The position numbers were made by a program, and so were the translations under genes. From contig NZ_JACLAL010000002.1 in the NCBI RefSeq assembly GCF_014280875.1, positions 372,001-436,000 of the forward strand: DNA of 64,000 nt, read 5' to 3'. This document shows positions 18,892 to 26,911 of this stretch, in pieces. Position 1 is the stretch's first letter. Each line of letters opens with the position of its first letter. The notes under the pieces were generated by a model. It searched no databases. It saw only the letters and a program-made list of their open reading frames with translations, and was not told where the DNA came from. The DNA is from Paenirhizobium daejeonense. Its GTDB lineage: Bacteria > Pseudomonadota > Alphaproteobacteria > Rhizobiales > Rhizobiaceae.

Positions 18892-19611
18892 TTAAGCCGC
18901 GCTGCGCACAACCTTGAACAGCCGGCGCGGCTGCTGTGTGCGGACGATGCGGACCGGCAGCAACTGCATCACTTCACAGGCCAATGCGCGTGCATTTTCA
19001 CGGGCCTTGTCGAGATTGCTGATCCTTGCCGGGTCCATGGTGTAGAGGGTGCCACCACAGTCGAAGATCTCGCGATAGGCGGTGCGCTCGGCGATCGGCG
19101 TATTGATGACATTAACGCCGCGGGCAGCCAGAAGCCCCTTGATGGTCAGAAGAGCGCGCGTGGTCACCATTGAGGTGACGCGGGTCAGAACGACGGAATG
19201 GTCGATCTTCAGCTTGCCGGTTTCTTCCATCAACTTGATGAGGTCAAGGATCTGCGCGCCACCGCGTGCATCCATCGCACAGCCCTGCACCGGGATCATC
19301 ACATGGTCGGAAAGCCCGATTGCGGTCGTCACTATGGCATCGCGCGCACCGGCGAGATCGATGATCGTATAATCCGCCGTGCGAGCCAGTTCACGGATAT
19401 GCCCCTGCAGAGAGGCGACCGTTACTTCGGAAATCACTTCAATATTGTGCTGCGGACCCGAAAGCTCGTGCCATTGCGTGATCCAGCGCTGCGGATCTGC
19501 GTCCAGGATGCCGACACGATATCCCTGCTGGGCAAGCTCGGTGGCGAGAAGAAGGGCTGCGGTGGTCTTGCCGGCTCCACCCTTGGCATTGGCAAACGAG
19601 ATGACTGGCAT
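18892..19611 (-). CDS. Orphan ParA-family ATPase
   Basis: The 239-residue cytosolic P-loop ATPase belongs to the ParA/MinD superfamily. The deviant Walker A KGGAGKTT follows the first strand (VISFANA), with Walker A' in GILDADPQ and Walker B in DYTIIDLAG. The size and the lack of an N-terminal DNA-binding domain match short, chromosomally scattered ParAs and VirC1-like proteins. No ParB, parS-like repeat or partner gene is adjacent, so it is not a partition locus as seen here. It may position a protein cargo or a conjugative or cell-pole complex. It converges with the L,D-transpeptidase gene. Confidence 0.85.
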   Translation of the reverse strand: MPVISFANAKGGAGKTTAALLLATELAQQGYRVGILDADPQRWITQWHELSGPQHNIEVISEVTVASLQGHIRELARTADYTIIDLAGARDAIVTTAIGLSDHVMIPVQGCAMDARGGAQILDLIKLMEETGKLKIDHSVVLTRVTSMVTTRALLTIKGLLAARGVNVINTPIAERTAYREIFDCGGTLYTMDPARISNLDKARENARALACEVMQLLPVRIVRTQQPRRLFKVVRSAA

Positions 19612-19986
19612 GCTGGATCCCTGAAGCTGTGAACCGAGCCAATCATCAGCTCCTGCAGTCGCCTCCTGTTCATGGAGGCAGTATGCAAATTATTCGTCAT
19701 CATGGTTAAGAAAGGGCAAATGAAGCCGCAAAACCCCTCCCCAAAAATGGGAGTGCATTTAGGAAACACAATGAAAAACAAAAGGTATTGTAAGGTCGCA
19801 TCTGTCCGCGCAGGTCGTAGACGCGCACCCGATGACTTTCGTTAGGACGCGGCCAGCCGTCAGATCGGCAAGCCCGGGAATGACCCGCAATCGGCCCGTT
19901 CATCGCCAAACTCTGCGACCCAAGACGACGATGGCCCGGCTTTCTTCAAAGTCGGGCCATTGTTGAAGTCATATATGCTGCAACGA
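19612..19986. other. Intergenic region upstream of parA-like gene
   Basis: Around 375 bases. They contain a short stem GCCTCC/GGAGGC (19661-19679) in the parA leader, an AT-richer tract (19680-19800) where its promoter should be, and an 8-bp inverted repeat ATGGCCCG/CGGGCCAT (19931-19960) just past the iron alcohol dehydrogenase stop. The last may be a weak terminator, although no T-run follows. No gene is supported. Confidence 0.5.
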
Positions 19987-21132
19987 TCAGAAGCAGTCTT
20001 CGTAGAGCGCCTTGGTGTTTTCGAGCGTCATCTTCACCGGGTTGCCGCCGGCGCTAGGATCCTCGATCGCCATGGCCGACATCTCGTCGATACGGCCCTT
20101 GTCGAGGCCGAGTGCGCCCAGGGTTTCCGGGACGCCGAGTTCGGTGCGCAGCTTGAGTACCCAGTTGTAGAAGCCGTCGAAACCACCTTCGATGCCAAGA
20201 TAGGCGGCGGCGCTGGCGATCTTGCCTTCGATGGCGGCTCGGTTGAAGCGCAGCACCGCTGGCATCACCACGGCGTTGGTCATACCGTGATGGGTGTTGT
20301 AGAGCGCACCGATCGGGTGCGAGATCGCATGGATCGCGCCGAGACCCTTCTGGAAGGAAACGGCACCCATGGCAGCCGCCGACATCATGTGGGTGCGCGC
20401 CTCGATATCCGAACCGTCATTGAACGCGCGCGGGAGATATTCCTTGACGAGACGCATGCCCTCGAGCGCGATACCCTGGCTCATCGGATGGTAGAACGGT
20501 GAGGAATAGGCTTCCAGGCAATGAGCGAGCGCATCCATGCCCGTGCCTGCGGTAATCGACTTCGGCATGCCGACGGTCAGCTCGGGATCGCAGATGACGA
20601 CGCCCGGCAGGAACTTCGGATGGTAGATGATCTTCTTCACATGGGTCTTCGAATTGGTGATGACCGATGCGCGGCCGACTTCGGAGCCGGTGCCTGCAGT
20701 CGTCGGCACGGCGACGATCGGCGCAATGCCTTCGATACTGGCGCGAGTCCACCAGTCGCCAATGTCCTCGAAGTCCCAGACGGGTCGCGTCTGGCCGACC
20801 ATGAAGGCGACGCACTTGGCAAGATCAAGGCCGGAACCGCCACCGAAGGCGACGACACCGTCATGACCGCCATCGCGAAATGCCTTGATGCCGGCTTCGA
20901 GGTTGATGTCGTTCGGGTTTGGATCGACATCGGCAAAGATCGCCCGGCCGAGACCACCTTCAGCCAGGATGTCGAGCGCACCCTGCGTAATCGCCATCGA
21001 TGCAAGTCCCCGGTCGGTGATCAGAAGCGGCTTCTTCATGCCGAGCGACTTGCAGGCGTCGGCGAGCTCCTTGATCCGGCCACTCCCCATCTTGATGGCT
21101 GTGGGGTAGCTCCAATTTGCGACAATGCTCAT
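19987..21132 (-). CDS. Iron-containing alcohol dehydrogenase
   Basis: The 381-residue group III NAD(P)-dependent alcohol dehydrogenase has an N-terminal Rossmann-like part (KKPLLITDRGLA, FGGGSGLDLAK) and a helical C-terminal half. The metal ligands are the Asp and His of GMDALAHCLEAY and the two His of ISHPIGALYNTHHGM. The ATG at 21132 overlaps the TGA of the aldehyde dehydrogenase gene (ATGA), so the two are made together and probably act in sequence, alcohol to aldehyde to acid. It is the last gene of the minus-strand operon that includes a glutamine-synthetase-like ligase. The substrate is inferred to be an alcohol carrying an amino or glutamylamido group. Confidence 0.9.
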   Translation of the reverse strand: MSIVANWSYPTAIKMGSGRIKELADACKSLGMKKPLLITDRGLASMAITQGALDILAEGGLGRAIFADVDPNPNDINLEAGIKAFRDGGHDGVVAFGGGSGLDLAKCVAFMVGQTRPVWDFEDIGDWWTRASIEGIAPIVAVPTTAGTGSEVGRASVITNSKTHVKKIIYHPKFLPGVVICDPELTVGMPKSITAGTGMDALAHCLEAYSSPFYHPMSQGIALEGMRLVKEYLPRAFNDGSDIEARTHMMSAAAMGAVSFQKGLGAIHAISHPIGALYNTHHGMTNAVVMPAVLRFNRAAIEGKIASAAAYLGIEGGFDGFYNWVLKLRTELGVPETLGALGLDKGRIDEMSAMAIEDPSAGGNPVKMTLENTKALYEDCF

Positions 21133-22514
21133 TTCGTGACTTTCTTGAGGTGGTAGGATTTCGGACGGGTAAGGTTGTGGAAACCGATGACAGATAGCGA
21201 ACCGCCGCGACCGGTTTCCTTGACGCCCGTCCAGCACAGGGCCGGATCGAGATAGTCGGCACGGTTCATGAATACGGTACCGGTTTCGATTTCGCGGCCA
21301 AGACGCCCTGCCCGTTCGGGGTCCTGCGTCCAGAGCGAGGCGGTAAGGCCGTACTGGCTGTCGTTCATCAGCGCCAGCGCTTCTTCGTCATTTTTGACCT
21401 TCATGATGCCGACGGCAGGGCCGAAGGTTTCATCGCGCATGAACGACATGGAATGATCGACGTCGACCAGAACCTGCGGCATCAGATAGGCGTGGCCGTC
21501 ATCCTGGGGGAAGAGCTTCGGATCAACGAGCGCCTTGGCGCCCTTGGCAACCGCTGCAGCGATCTGTTCGCGCACATGGGCGGCGAAGCGGCGATGTGCC
21601 ATCGGGCCGAGTGTCGTTTCCGGATCCAGCGGGTTGCCGAGCTTGTAGTTCGAAACCCAGGCGACCGACTTTTCGACGAACGCGTCGTACAGGCTCTCAT
21701 GCACGTAGATGCGCTCGATGCCGCAGCAGCACTGTCCGGAATTATAGGTAGCGCCATCCATCAGCGTATCGACGGCGGCGTCGAGATCGGCGTCCTCCAT
21801 CACATAGCCCGGATCCTTGCCGCCGAGTTCGAGACCCAGGCCTGCAAAGGTAGAGGCTGCGGCGCGCTCGATGGAGCGCCCGCCTTCGACCGACCCCGTG
21901 AAATTGATGAAGTTGAAGCTGCCGGCCGCAATCAGCGCCGAGGTCGTAGCGTGATCAAGGAACACGTTGACGAAAACGTCATCAGGAATACCGGCCTCGA
22001 CGAAAGCGCGAACAAGCCGTTCGCCGACCAGAAGCGTCTGCGTCGCATGCTTGATGACGACAGTGTTGCCGGCCATCAACGCCGGGGCAACGGTGTTGAT
22101 CGCCGTCATGTAGGGGTAATTCCACGGCGCAATGACGAAGACGACACCGTGCGGCTCGCGCTCGATACGGCGCTCGAAGCTGCCGCTGTTCTCGATCACG
22201 AGCGGAGCCAGCGCATCGGCCGCGATCGAGGCCACATAATTCGAACGTTCGTTAAAGCCCTTGTATTCACCGCCGTAGCGGACCGGACGACCCATCATCC
22301 AGGCCAATTCCGGCACGACTTCATCGGACATCTCGTTGAGGCGGGCAACGCCCTTCAGGACGAGTTGCACACGCTCTTCCAGCGGGCGACGAGCCCAGGC
22401 CTTCTGGGCTTTGCGAGCCCGGGCCACAGCAGCGTTTGCCGCCTCCAGCGACATGGCCTCGCGCTCGGCGAACACCGAGCCGTCGACCGGCGAAATGCAT
22501 TGAATCATTGTCAT
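21129..22514 (-). CDS. NAD(P)-dependent aldehyde dehydrogenase
   Basis: The 461-residue aldehyde dehydrogenase has the APWNYP cofactor loop and FTGSVEGG. The general base Glu is in GLELGGKDPGYV, and the catalytic cysteine in YNSGQCCCGIERIYV (three adjacent cysteines). The TFGPAVGIM and PALCWTGVKETGRGGSLS motifs are conserved. The slightly short length and sequence style resemble succinate-semialdehyde and related omega-aldehyde dehydrogenases. ATG 22514 follows AAGGAG. It overlaps the iron alcohol dehydrogenase start by four bases. It lies 281 bases downstream of the glutamine-synthetase-like gene, with two hairpins between, but on the same strand. Confidence 0.92.
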   Translation of the reverse strand: MTMIQCISPVDGSVFAEREAMSLEAANAAVARARKAQKAWARRPLEERVQLVLKGVARLNEMSDEVVPELAWMMGRPVRYGGEYKGFNERSNYVASIAADALAPLVIENSGSFERRIEREPHGVVFVIAPWNYPYMTAINTVAPALMAGNTVVIKHATQTLLVGERLVRAFVEAGIPDDVFVNVFLDHATTSALIAAGSFNFINFTGSVEGGRSIERAAASTFAGLGLELGGKDPGYVMEDADLDAAVDTLMDGATYNSGQCCCGIERIYVHESLYDAFVEKSVAWVSNYKLGNPLDPETTLGPMAHRRFAAHVREQIAAAVAKGAKALVDPKLFPQDDGHAYLMPQVLVDVDHSMSFMRDETFGPAVGIMKVKNDEEALALMNDSQYGLTASLWTQDPERAGRLGREIETGTVFMNRADYLDPALCWTGVKETGRGGSLSVIGFHNLTRPKSYHLKKVTK

Positions 22515-22604
22515 TCCATTGCTCCTTGAAAGCCCTTCATGCCAGTAGCCCGACACTTGACGTCGTGCCATTGGCCAAGATGGCGCAGCCGCTCGACGCT
22601 GATC

Positions 22605-22635
22605 GATCCCGCCCGCCGTAAAGCGGTGCGGGATC
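22605..22635 (-). other. Intercistronic hairpin upstream of aldehyde dehydrogenase gene
   Basis: GATCCCGC (22605-22612) and GCGGGATC (22628-22635) are exact inverted repeats around 15 bases. It lies in the 281-base gap between the ligase and aldehyde dehydrogenase genes. No T-run follows on the minus strand, so it is more likely an RNA-processing or stabilising stem than a full terminator. Confidence 0.4.
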
Positions 22636-22757
22636 GCGTGTCAGGCTACACCTGCTCCCCTGTTTCATGTCGATTCACAGGGGCATGTATTGCAGTCTAT
22701 TGCGGTTTGGCCGGCACCGAAATCTTCCCAAAGTAATAGTCGGCCGATTGTCGGTGG

Positions 22758-22784
22758 CATCCGGCAAAGGTCCCTCGCCGGATG
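22758..22784 (-). other. Hairpin directly after the glutamine-synthetase-like gene
   Basis: CATCCGGC (22758-22765) and GCCGGATG (22777-22784) form an exact 8-bp stem with an 11-base loop, 12 bases beyond the ligase stop codon. No T-tract follows; probably a 3'-end stem or partial terminator. Confidence 0.45.
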
Positions 22785-22795
22785 AGGAACGGGCG

Positions 22796-24166
22796 TCAGG
22801 CCCGTTCGAAACCGCGCGCGACCTCCCAGTCGGTGACCCGACGATCGTATTCCTCCTGCTCCCACTCCGCAGCACGGACATAGTGATCGATTACATCGCT
22901 GCCGAACGCATCCCGCAGCATGGCTGAACCGGCAAGTGCCTCAGTCGCGGACCTGAGTGTGCGCGGGATCTCGCGAACACCCTGAGCGCCATAGGCATCA
23001 CCGGTAAATGCCGGCTCCAGCTCCATCTTCTTCTCGATCCCGTCGATACCGGCGGCAAGCAGGGCCGCCATGGCGAGATATGGATTGAGGTCGGAGCCGC
23101 CGACACGGCATTCAACGCGGATAGCCTTAGTATCCTCGCCGCACATGCGATAGCCGGCAGTGCGATTATCCTTGGACCAGATCGCCTTGGTAGGCGCAAA
23201 GGTACCGGCCATGAAGCGCTTGTAGGAATTGATGTAGGGCGCGAGGAAATAGGTAATCTCACTGGCATGCGAGAGAAGACCCGCCATGTAGTGCTTCATC
23301 GTCGATGACATGCCGTGCTCGCCGTTCTCATCGAAAAACAGAGGCGTCTTGCCATCGGAGGTCCAAAGAGACTGATGAATATGCGATGAAGAACCCGCTG
23401 CATTATAATGCCACTTGGCGAGGAAGGTGATCGCCTTGCCGCGCGACCAGGCGATTTCCTTACAGGCGTTCTTGATGATGGCGTGGCGGTCGGCCATGGT
23501 GAGCGCGTCGGCATAGCGGACGTTGATTTCCTCCTGACCGGCCGACGCCTCGCCCTTGGAGTTCTCGACCGGAATGCCCGCGGCCTGCAGGCCTTTGCGT
23601 ATCGCCCGCATCACATCCTCTTCCTTGGTCGTCTGGAAGATGTGGTAATCTTCGTTGTAACCGGAGACGAGCTGCAGGTCGCGGTAACCCGACATGCGCG
23701 CATCGTCATAGGTCTGATCGAACAGGAAGAACTCGAGTTCGCTGGCCATGTAGGCCTTCATGCCCATCGCCTCCAGGCGCGCAACCTGCTTCTTCAGGAT
23801 GGCGCGAGGCGAATGGGGCACTTCGTCATGGGTGTGATGGTCCAGCATGTCGCACAGAACGAGTGCAGTGCCTTCGAGCCAAGGAACACGACGAAGCGTC
23901 GAAAGATCGGGCTTCATGGTGTAGTCGCCGTAGCCCTTTTCCCAGCTCGTGGACTTGTAGCCGGATACGGTTTCCATCTCCATGTCGGTCGCGAGGAGAT
24001 AATTGCAGCTGTGGGTTTCCTTGTAGGCGCTTTCGATAAAATATTCCGCCTGGAAGCGCTTGCCCATCAGGCGGCCCTGCATGTCGACCTGACATGCCAG
24101 TACCGTGTCAATGCGGCCGTCGGCGACGTCCTTCTTCAAATCGTCGAATGTGTAAGTCATGCTCAT
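22796..24166 (-). CDS. Glutamine-synthetase-family ligase (gamma-glutamyl-amine synthetase like)
   Basis: The 456-residue cytosolic ATP-dependent ligase of the GS fold joins an amine to the gamma-carboxyl of glutamate. GS landmarks are present: the ASELEFFLFD glutamates, EASAGQEEINVRYADAL, NAAGSSSHIHQSLW (nucleotide/metal loop), RTAGYR, and AIRVECRVGGSDLNPYLA. Length and the permease, aldehyde dehydrogenase and hydrolase neighbours fit PuuA-like enzymes that glutamylate amines rather than ammonia. The start at 24166 has a second in-frame ATG at 24160, and neither has a good ribosome site. The amine is not known; the context with an alcohol dehydrogenase favours an amino alcohol. Confidence 0.88.
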   Translation of the reverse strand: MSMTYTFDDLKKDVADGRIDTVLACQVDMQGRLMGKRFQAEYFIESAYKETHSCNYLLATDMEMETVSGYKSTSWEKGYGDYTMKPDLSTLRRVPWLEGTALVLCDMLDHHTHDEVPHSPRAILKKQVARLEAMGMKAYMASELEFFLFDQTYDDARMSGYRDLQLVSGYNEDYHIFQTTKEEDVMRAIRKGLQAAGIPVENSKGEASAGQEEINVRYADALTMADRHAIIKNACKEIAWSRGKAITFLAKWHYNAAGSSSHIHQSLWTSDGKTPLFFDENGEHGMSSTMKHYMAGLLSHASEITYFLAPYINSYKRFMAGTFAPTKAIWSKDNRTAGYRMCGEDTKAIRVECRVGGSDLNPYLAMAALLAAGIDGIEKKMELEPAFTGDAYGAQGVREIPRTLRSATEALAGSAMLRDAFGSDVIDHYVRAAEWEQEEYDRRVTDWEVARGFERA

Positions 24167-24227
24167 GAGTGAAACCCGCTTTTATCTTTGTTTCAGGCTC
24201 GCCGGCCCGTTCTCCTCTTGGGTGGTC

Positions 24228-24253
24228 TTCCCCGGCCCTTGCGAGCCGGGGAA
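24228..24253 (-). other. Hairpin between permease and ligase genes
   Basis: TTCCCCGGC (24228-24236) and GCCGGGGAA (24245-24253) form a perfect 9-bp stem with an 8-base loop, 9 bases past the APC permease stop. The ligase gene follows downstream without a T-run between. Likely an intercistronic RNA stem that protects or trims the permease message. Confidence 0.5.
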
Positions 24254-24261
24254 ATTGTCTG

Positions 24262-25845
24262 TCAGGCCTCGCCTACGGCCTTTTCGGCAGCGGCGATCTC
24301 GGCCTGACGCCTGGCGACTTCGTCACCGATCGGCGGCCCCTTGAAGCGGCGCTGCTCGAAAGCGAACCAGACAATACCGGTCACGACCAGGAAGCCGACA
24401 GTAATATACAGAGCCCAGTCGTTCGGCGGCTGGATACCGAGGACGAAGATCAGGATCATCGCCAGCACGGACAGGATCGCGAACAGCTTGAACACGGCCT
24501 CTCCCAAATTCCAAGGACCCATCTTGTCCCACTTCGACGTTCCCCAGGCAAAGAGGCCGAGAGCGATTGGAATCGTGAAGGAGAAGAACAGGAAGATGAC
24601 CGTGCAAGATACGACGATAGTGTAAACCGGCGTCTCACCGATCGAAACCAGCGACGAACCCCATACGAACAGCACCGAAAGGATCGATCCGGTCCAGATC
24701 GCGGCAACCGGCGTGCGGTAGGTCGGGCTGACCTTGGAAAGCGGCCTTGAAGCCGGCAGGCCGCCGTCACGCGAGAAGGCGAAGATCATGCGCGAGACGG
24801 AGGTGACAGTCGCAAGGCCGCACAACCACTGGCAAATGAAGATCGCTATATAGAGGATGTCGCGGATAACCGGATTGACCTGCTCGTTCAGCGCCCAGAA
24901 GAAAACGTTCCAGCCCTGACCGGCTGCAGCCGTCATGCCGTCGACCGTGGTTCCGTCAGTATTCGTCACGCTTGCCGGGATCATGAGCACGAACGAGCAC
25001 AGCATGATGTAACCGAACAGTGCCGACCAAAGGACCGAGCTGATCATACCCTTCGGAACGGAATGCGCCGCCTTGACTGTTTCCTCCGAAGTATGTGCGG
25101 AAGCATCATAACCGGTGATGGTGTAGATCGGCAGCAGCAGACCAAGCAGGAAGACCCAAGTACCCGAGGTCTCCGGCCAGACATTGCCGCCCGCCTCGCC
25201 GGAATAGTTGGCGAAGGTGAAGAGACGGCCGATGTCGAAGCTGTCAGCCGTGGCAAGGCACACGACGGAAAGAGCGATCGCAGTTACGAAGATCAGGTAG
25301 CCGGAAAAGTCGGTGAGCTTGGCCGTCAGGCCGATGCCCATGTGATTCACCAGCGCCTGCAGGCCGGTGATGACCGAAAGGAATACGATACGGGTCAGCG
25401 TGGTGTCTTCGAGACCGAAGTAAGGTGTCCCGAGGGAGCCCATGAAGAAATAATAGGTGCCCACGTTGATAGCACCAAGAACCGTCACAAGGCCCAGCAG
25501 GTTGAACCATGCCGTCAGCCAGCCGGTGAACCGGTTGCCGAGAATGGAACCCCAGTGATAAAGGCCGCCAGCCGTCGGATAGGCCGAACTGATCTGCGCC
25601 ATGGCTACGGCGAAGACGAAGGATACGAAGCAGCCGAGCGGCCAGCCGATGCCAATAGCCGCCCCACCGGCGCCGGCAGTTGCCTGGGCGAGCGAGTTGA
25701 TACCGCCCGACAGGATGCAGATGATCGAAAAGGAGATTGCGAAGTTCGAGAACGAACTCATGCGACGCTCTAGCTCCTGGGCATAACCCATGGAGTGCAA
25801 TATATGCATGTCATGCTTTTTGTCCTGGTCGGTATAATTCGACAT
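24262..25845 (-). CDS. APC-superfamily amino acid/amine permease
   Basis: The 527-residue inner-membrane permease has about twelve helices and resembles the amino acid/choline transporter group. It begins SNYTDQDKKH, then ELERRMSSFSNFAISFSIICILSGGINS (helix 1, with the unwound GGI segment) and PTAGGLYHWGSILGN, a family signature. The cytosolic tail is rich in Ala/Glu. ATG 25845 has GGGGG five bases upstream; the frame is open further to 25905 without support. It is the second gene of the operon, after the hydrolase and before the ligase. The substrate is expected to be a cationic or zwitterionic amine, the same compound the ligase modifies. Confidence 0.9.
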   Translation of the reverse strand: MSNYTDQDKKHDMHILHSMGYAQELERRMSSFSNFAISFSIICILSGGINSLAQATAGAGGAAIGIGWPLGCFVSFVFAVAMAQISSAYPTAGGLYHWGSILGNRFTGWLTAWFNLLGLVTVLGAINVGTYYFFMGSLGTPYFGLEDTTLTRIVFLSVITGLQALVNHMGIGLTAKLTDFSGYLIFVTAIALSVVCLATADSFDIGRLFTFANYSGEAGGNVWPETSGTWVFLLGLLLPIYTITGYDASAHTSEETVKAAHSVPKGMISSVLWSALFGYIMLCSFVLMIPASVTNTDGTTVDGMTAAAGQGWNVFFWALNEQVNPVIRDILYIAIFICQWLCGLATVTSVSRMIFAFSRDGGLPASRPLSKVSPTYRTPVAAIWTGSILSVLFVWGSSLVSIGETPVYTIVVSCTVIFLFFSFTIPIALGLFAWGTSKWDKMGPWNLGEAVFKLFAILSVLAMILIFVLGIQPPNDWALYITVGFLVVTGIVWFAFEQRRFKGPPIGDEVARRQAEIAAAEKAVGEA

Positions 25846-25956
25846 GACGTCCCCCAATGAACCGATCGCCCGCGGGATTGCGGACAATTCCGTTGGTCTT
25901 GCCACCGATTTCCGCGATGGCTGGTTTGCAGATCACCTGCTCCCCGGGGTCATTTC

Positions 25957-26730
25957 TTATTGCTGGCAAACGCCGATTGCCGCGCGTATCAGTCCTGCCA
26001 GATAGTCGGCCACAACCCCTTGGCCGACTGCGTCTGCGATAAGGTCGTTTCGAACTTCAATCATCACGTTGAGATGCCCTTGCGGCAGCCCATGCAGCCT
26101 GAGGGTATGGGTCACGCCATCCTCGGGGCCGTAGGGTACGTTTCTTTCGACGCGAAAAGGACCGCCTTCGGCAGCGTCGAGCATGGCGTCTGCCAGCCGG
26201 CGGTCGGTGTCGTGGAGAATGCCGATCTCGACCGCGCGCGGCTTGCCGAGATAGACCGGTGTGAAACTGTGCACCGTTACCAGTACCGTTTGCTGTCCTC
26301 GCTCCGTCCTCTCGGCAATCGTCGCAGCAACCTTGTCGTGAAAGGGCACGTAAAGGGCGGCGGTGCGTGCATAGCGCTCGGCGGGGGATAGGTCCCGGTT
26401 ACCGGGAATTTCGTAGATTTCACTTACCTCCGGCATTGCACCGGGAGCTTCCGGAGGCCGGTTGCAATCATAGACCAGCCGGGAAAACCGCTGATGAATG
26501 AGCGTCGCATCGAGTTTGACCGAAAGCGCTTCCGCAACGGCAAGCGCGCCGGGGTCCCAGGCGATGTGGCTCGAAAGCGCCTCTGCATCCAGTCCGAGAT
26601 CGCCGACGCTCGCGGGCAGCGTTTTGGAAGCATGTTCACATATGAGAAGTACCGCCCCGACACCCTGTGGGTTGTCGACGCCCGCAGCTTCGCCTTCTGC
26701 CGCCGTCAGAATGTCCGACCTCAAAAGCAT
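25957..26730 (-). CDS. N-formylglutamate-amidohydrolase-family hydrolase
   Basis: The 257-residue zinc hydrolase is of the PF05013 fold. Recognisable segments are VLLICEHASKTLP with the metal-binding Glu/His, SSHIAWDPGA, RLVYDCNRPP, LVTVHSFTPVYLG, and GLPQGHLNVMIEVRNDLI. The known activity in histidine catabolism (HutG) removes formate from N-formylglutamate. No hut genes are nearby, and the gene heads an operon with a gamma-glutamyl ligase, so a role in cleaving a gamma-glutamylamide acid is an attractive alternative (inference). ATG 26730 has GGGGGG six bases upstream. It is divergent from an RpiR regulator. Confidence 0.87.
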   Translation of the reverse strand: MLLRSDILTAAEGEAAGVDNPQGVGAVLLICEHASKTLPASVGDLGLDAEALSSHIAWDPGALAVAEALSVKLDATLIHQRFSRLVYDCNRPPEAPGAMPEVSEIYEIPGNRDLSPAERYARTAALYVPFHDKVAATIAERTERGQQTVLVTVHSFTPVYLGKPRAVEIGILHDTDRRLADAMLDAAEGGPFRVERNVPYGPEDGVTHTLRLHGLPQGHLNVMIEVRNDLIADAVGQGVVADYLAGLIRAAIGVCQQ

Positions 26731-26833
26731 GCGTGTCCCCCCGGACCTTCATGGTCCTCTTTATTGAGAAGAGAATTCTTCACGATCACGAGACTGTCAA
26801 TCCACTCCTGAAAATTTCTCTTCACAACCCCGA

Positions 26834-26862
26834 TTGACACACAGGTTCGAGGCAGGGATAAA
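26834..26862 (+). promoter_or_regulatory. Sigma-70-type promoter of the RpiR regulator gene
   Basis: TTGACA (26834-26839), a perfect -35, is followed by a 17-base spacer and GATAAA (26857-26862) as a weaker -10. Transcription would start near 26869, giving a 43-base leader before the TTG start at 26912. Confidence 0.6.
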
Positions 26863-26911
26863 TTTGTCATGAGGCTGACAGAAGATTGGCCCAGGGGAAA
26901 AAGGACGATCA

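Noticed and set aside
18619-19173. A 184-codon plus-strand frame crossing from the L,D-transpeptidase into the parA-like gene
   Set aside because: It reads through a terminator and is out of frame or antisense to two real genes.
19987-22514. Interpretation as the E. coli Puu putrescine pathway
   Set aside because: There is no amine oxidase (PuuB) or class I amidotransferase (PuuD), and an alcohol dehydrogenase takes their place, so plain putrescine degradation is unlikely.
26800-26825. Palindrome-like TGAAAATTTCTCTTCA upstream of the RpiR gene as an operator
   Set aside because: Only the four outer bases on each side match; too short and imperfect to separate from chance in an AT-rich stretch.
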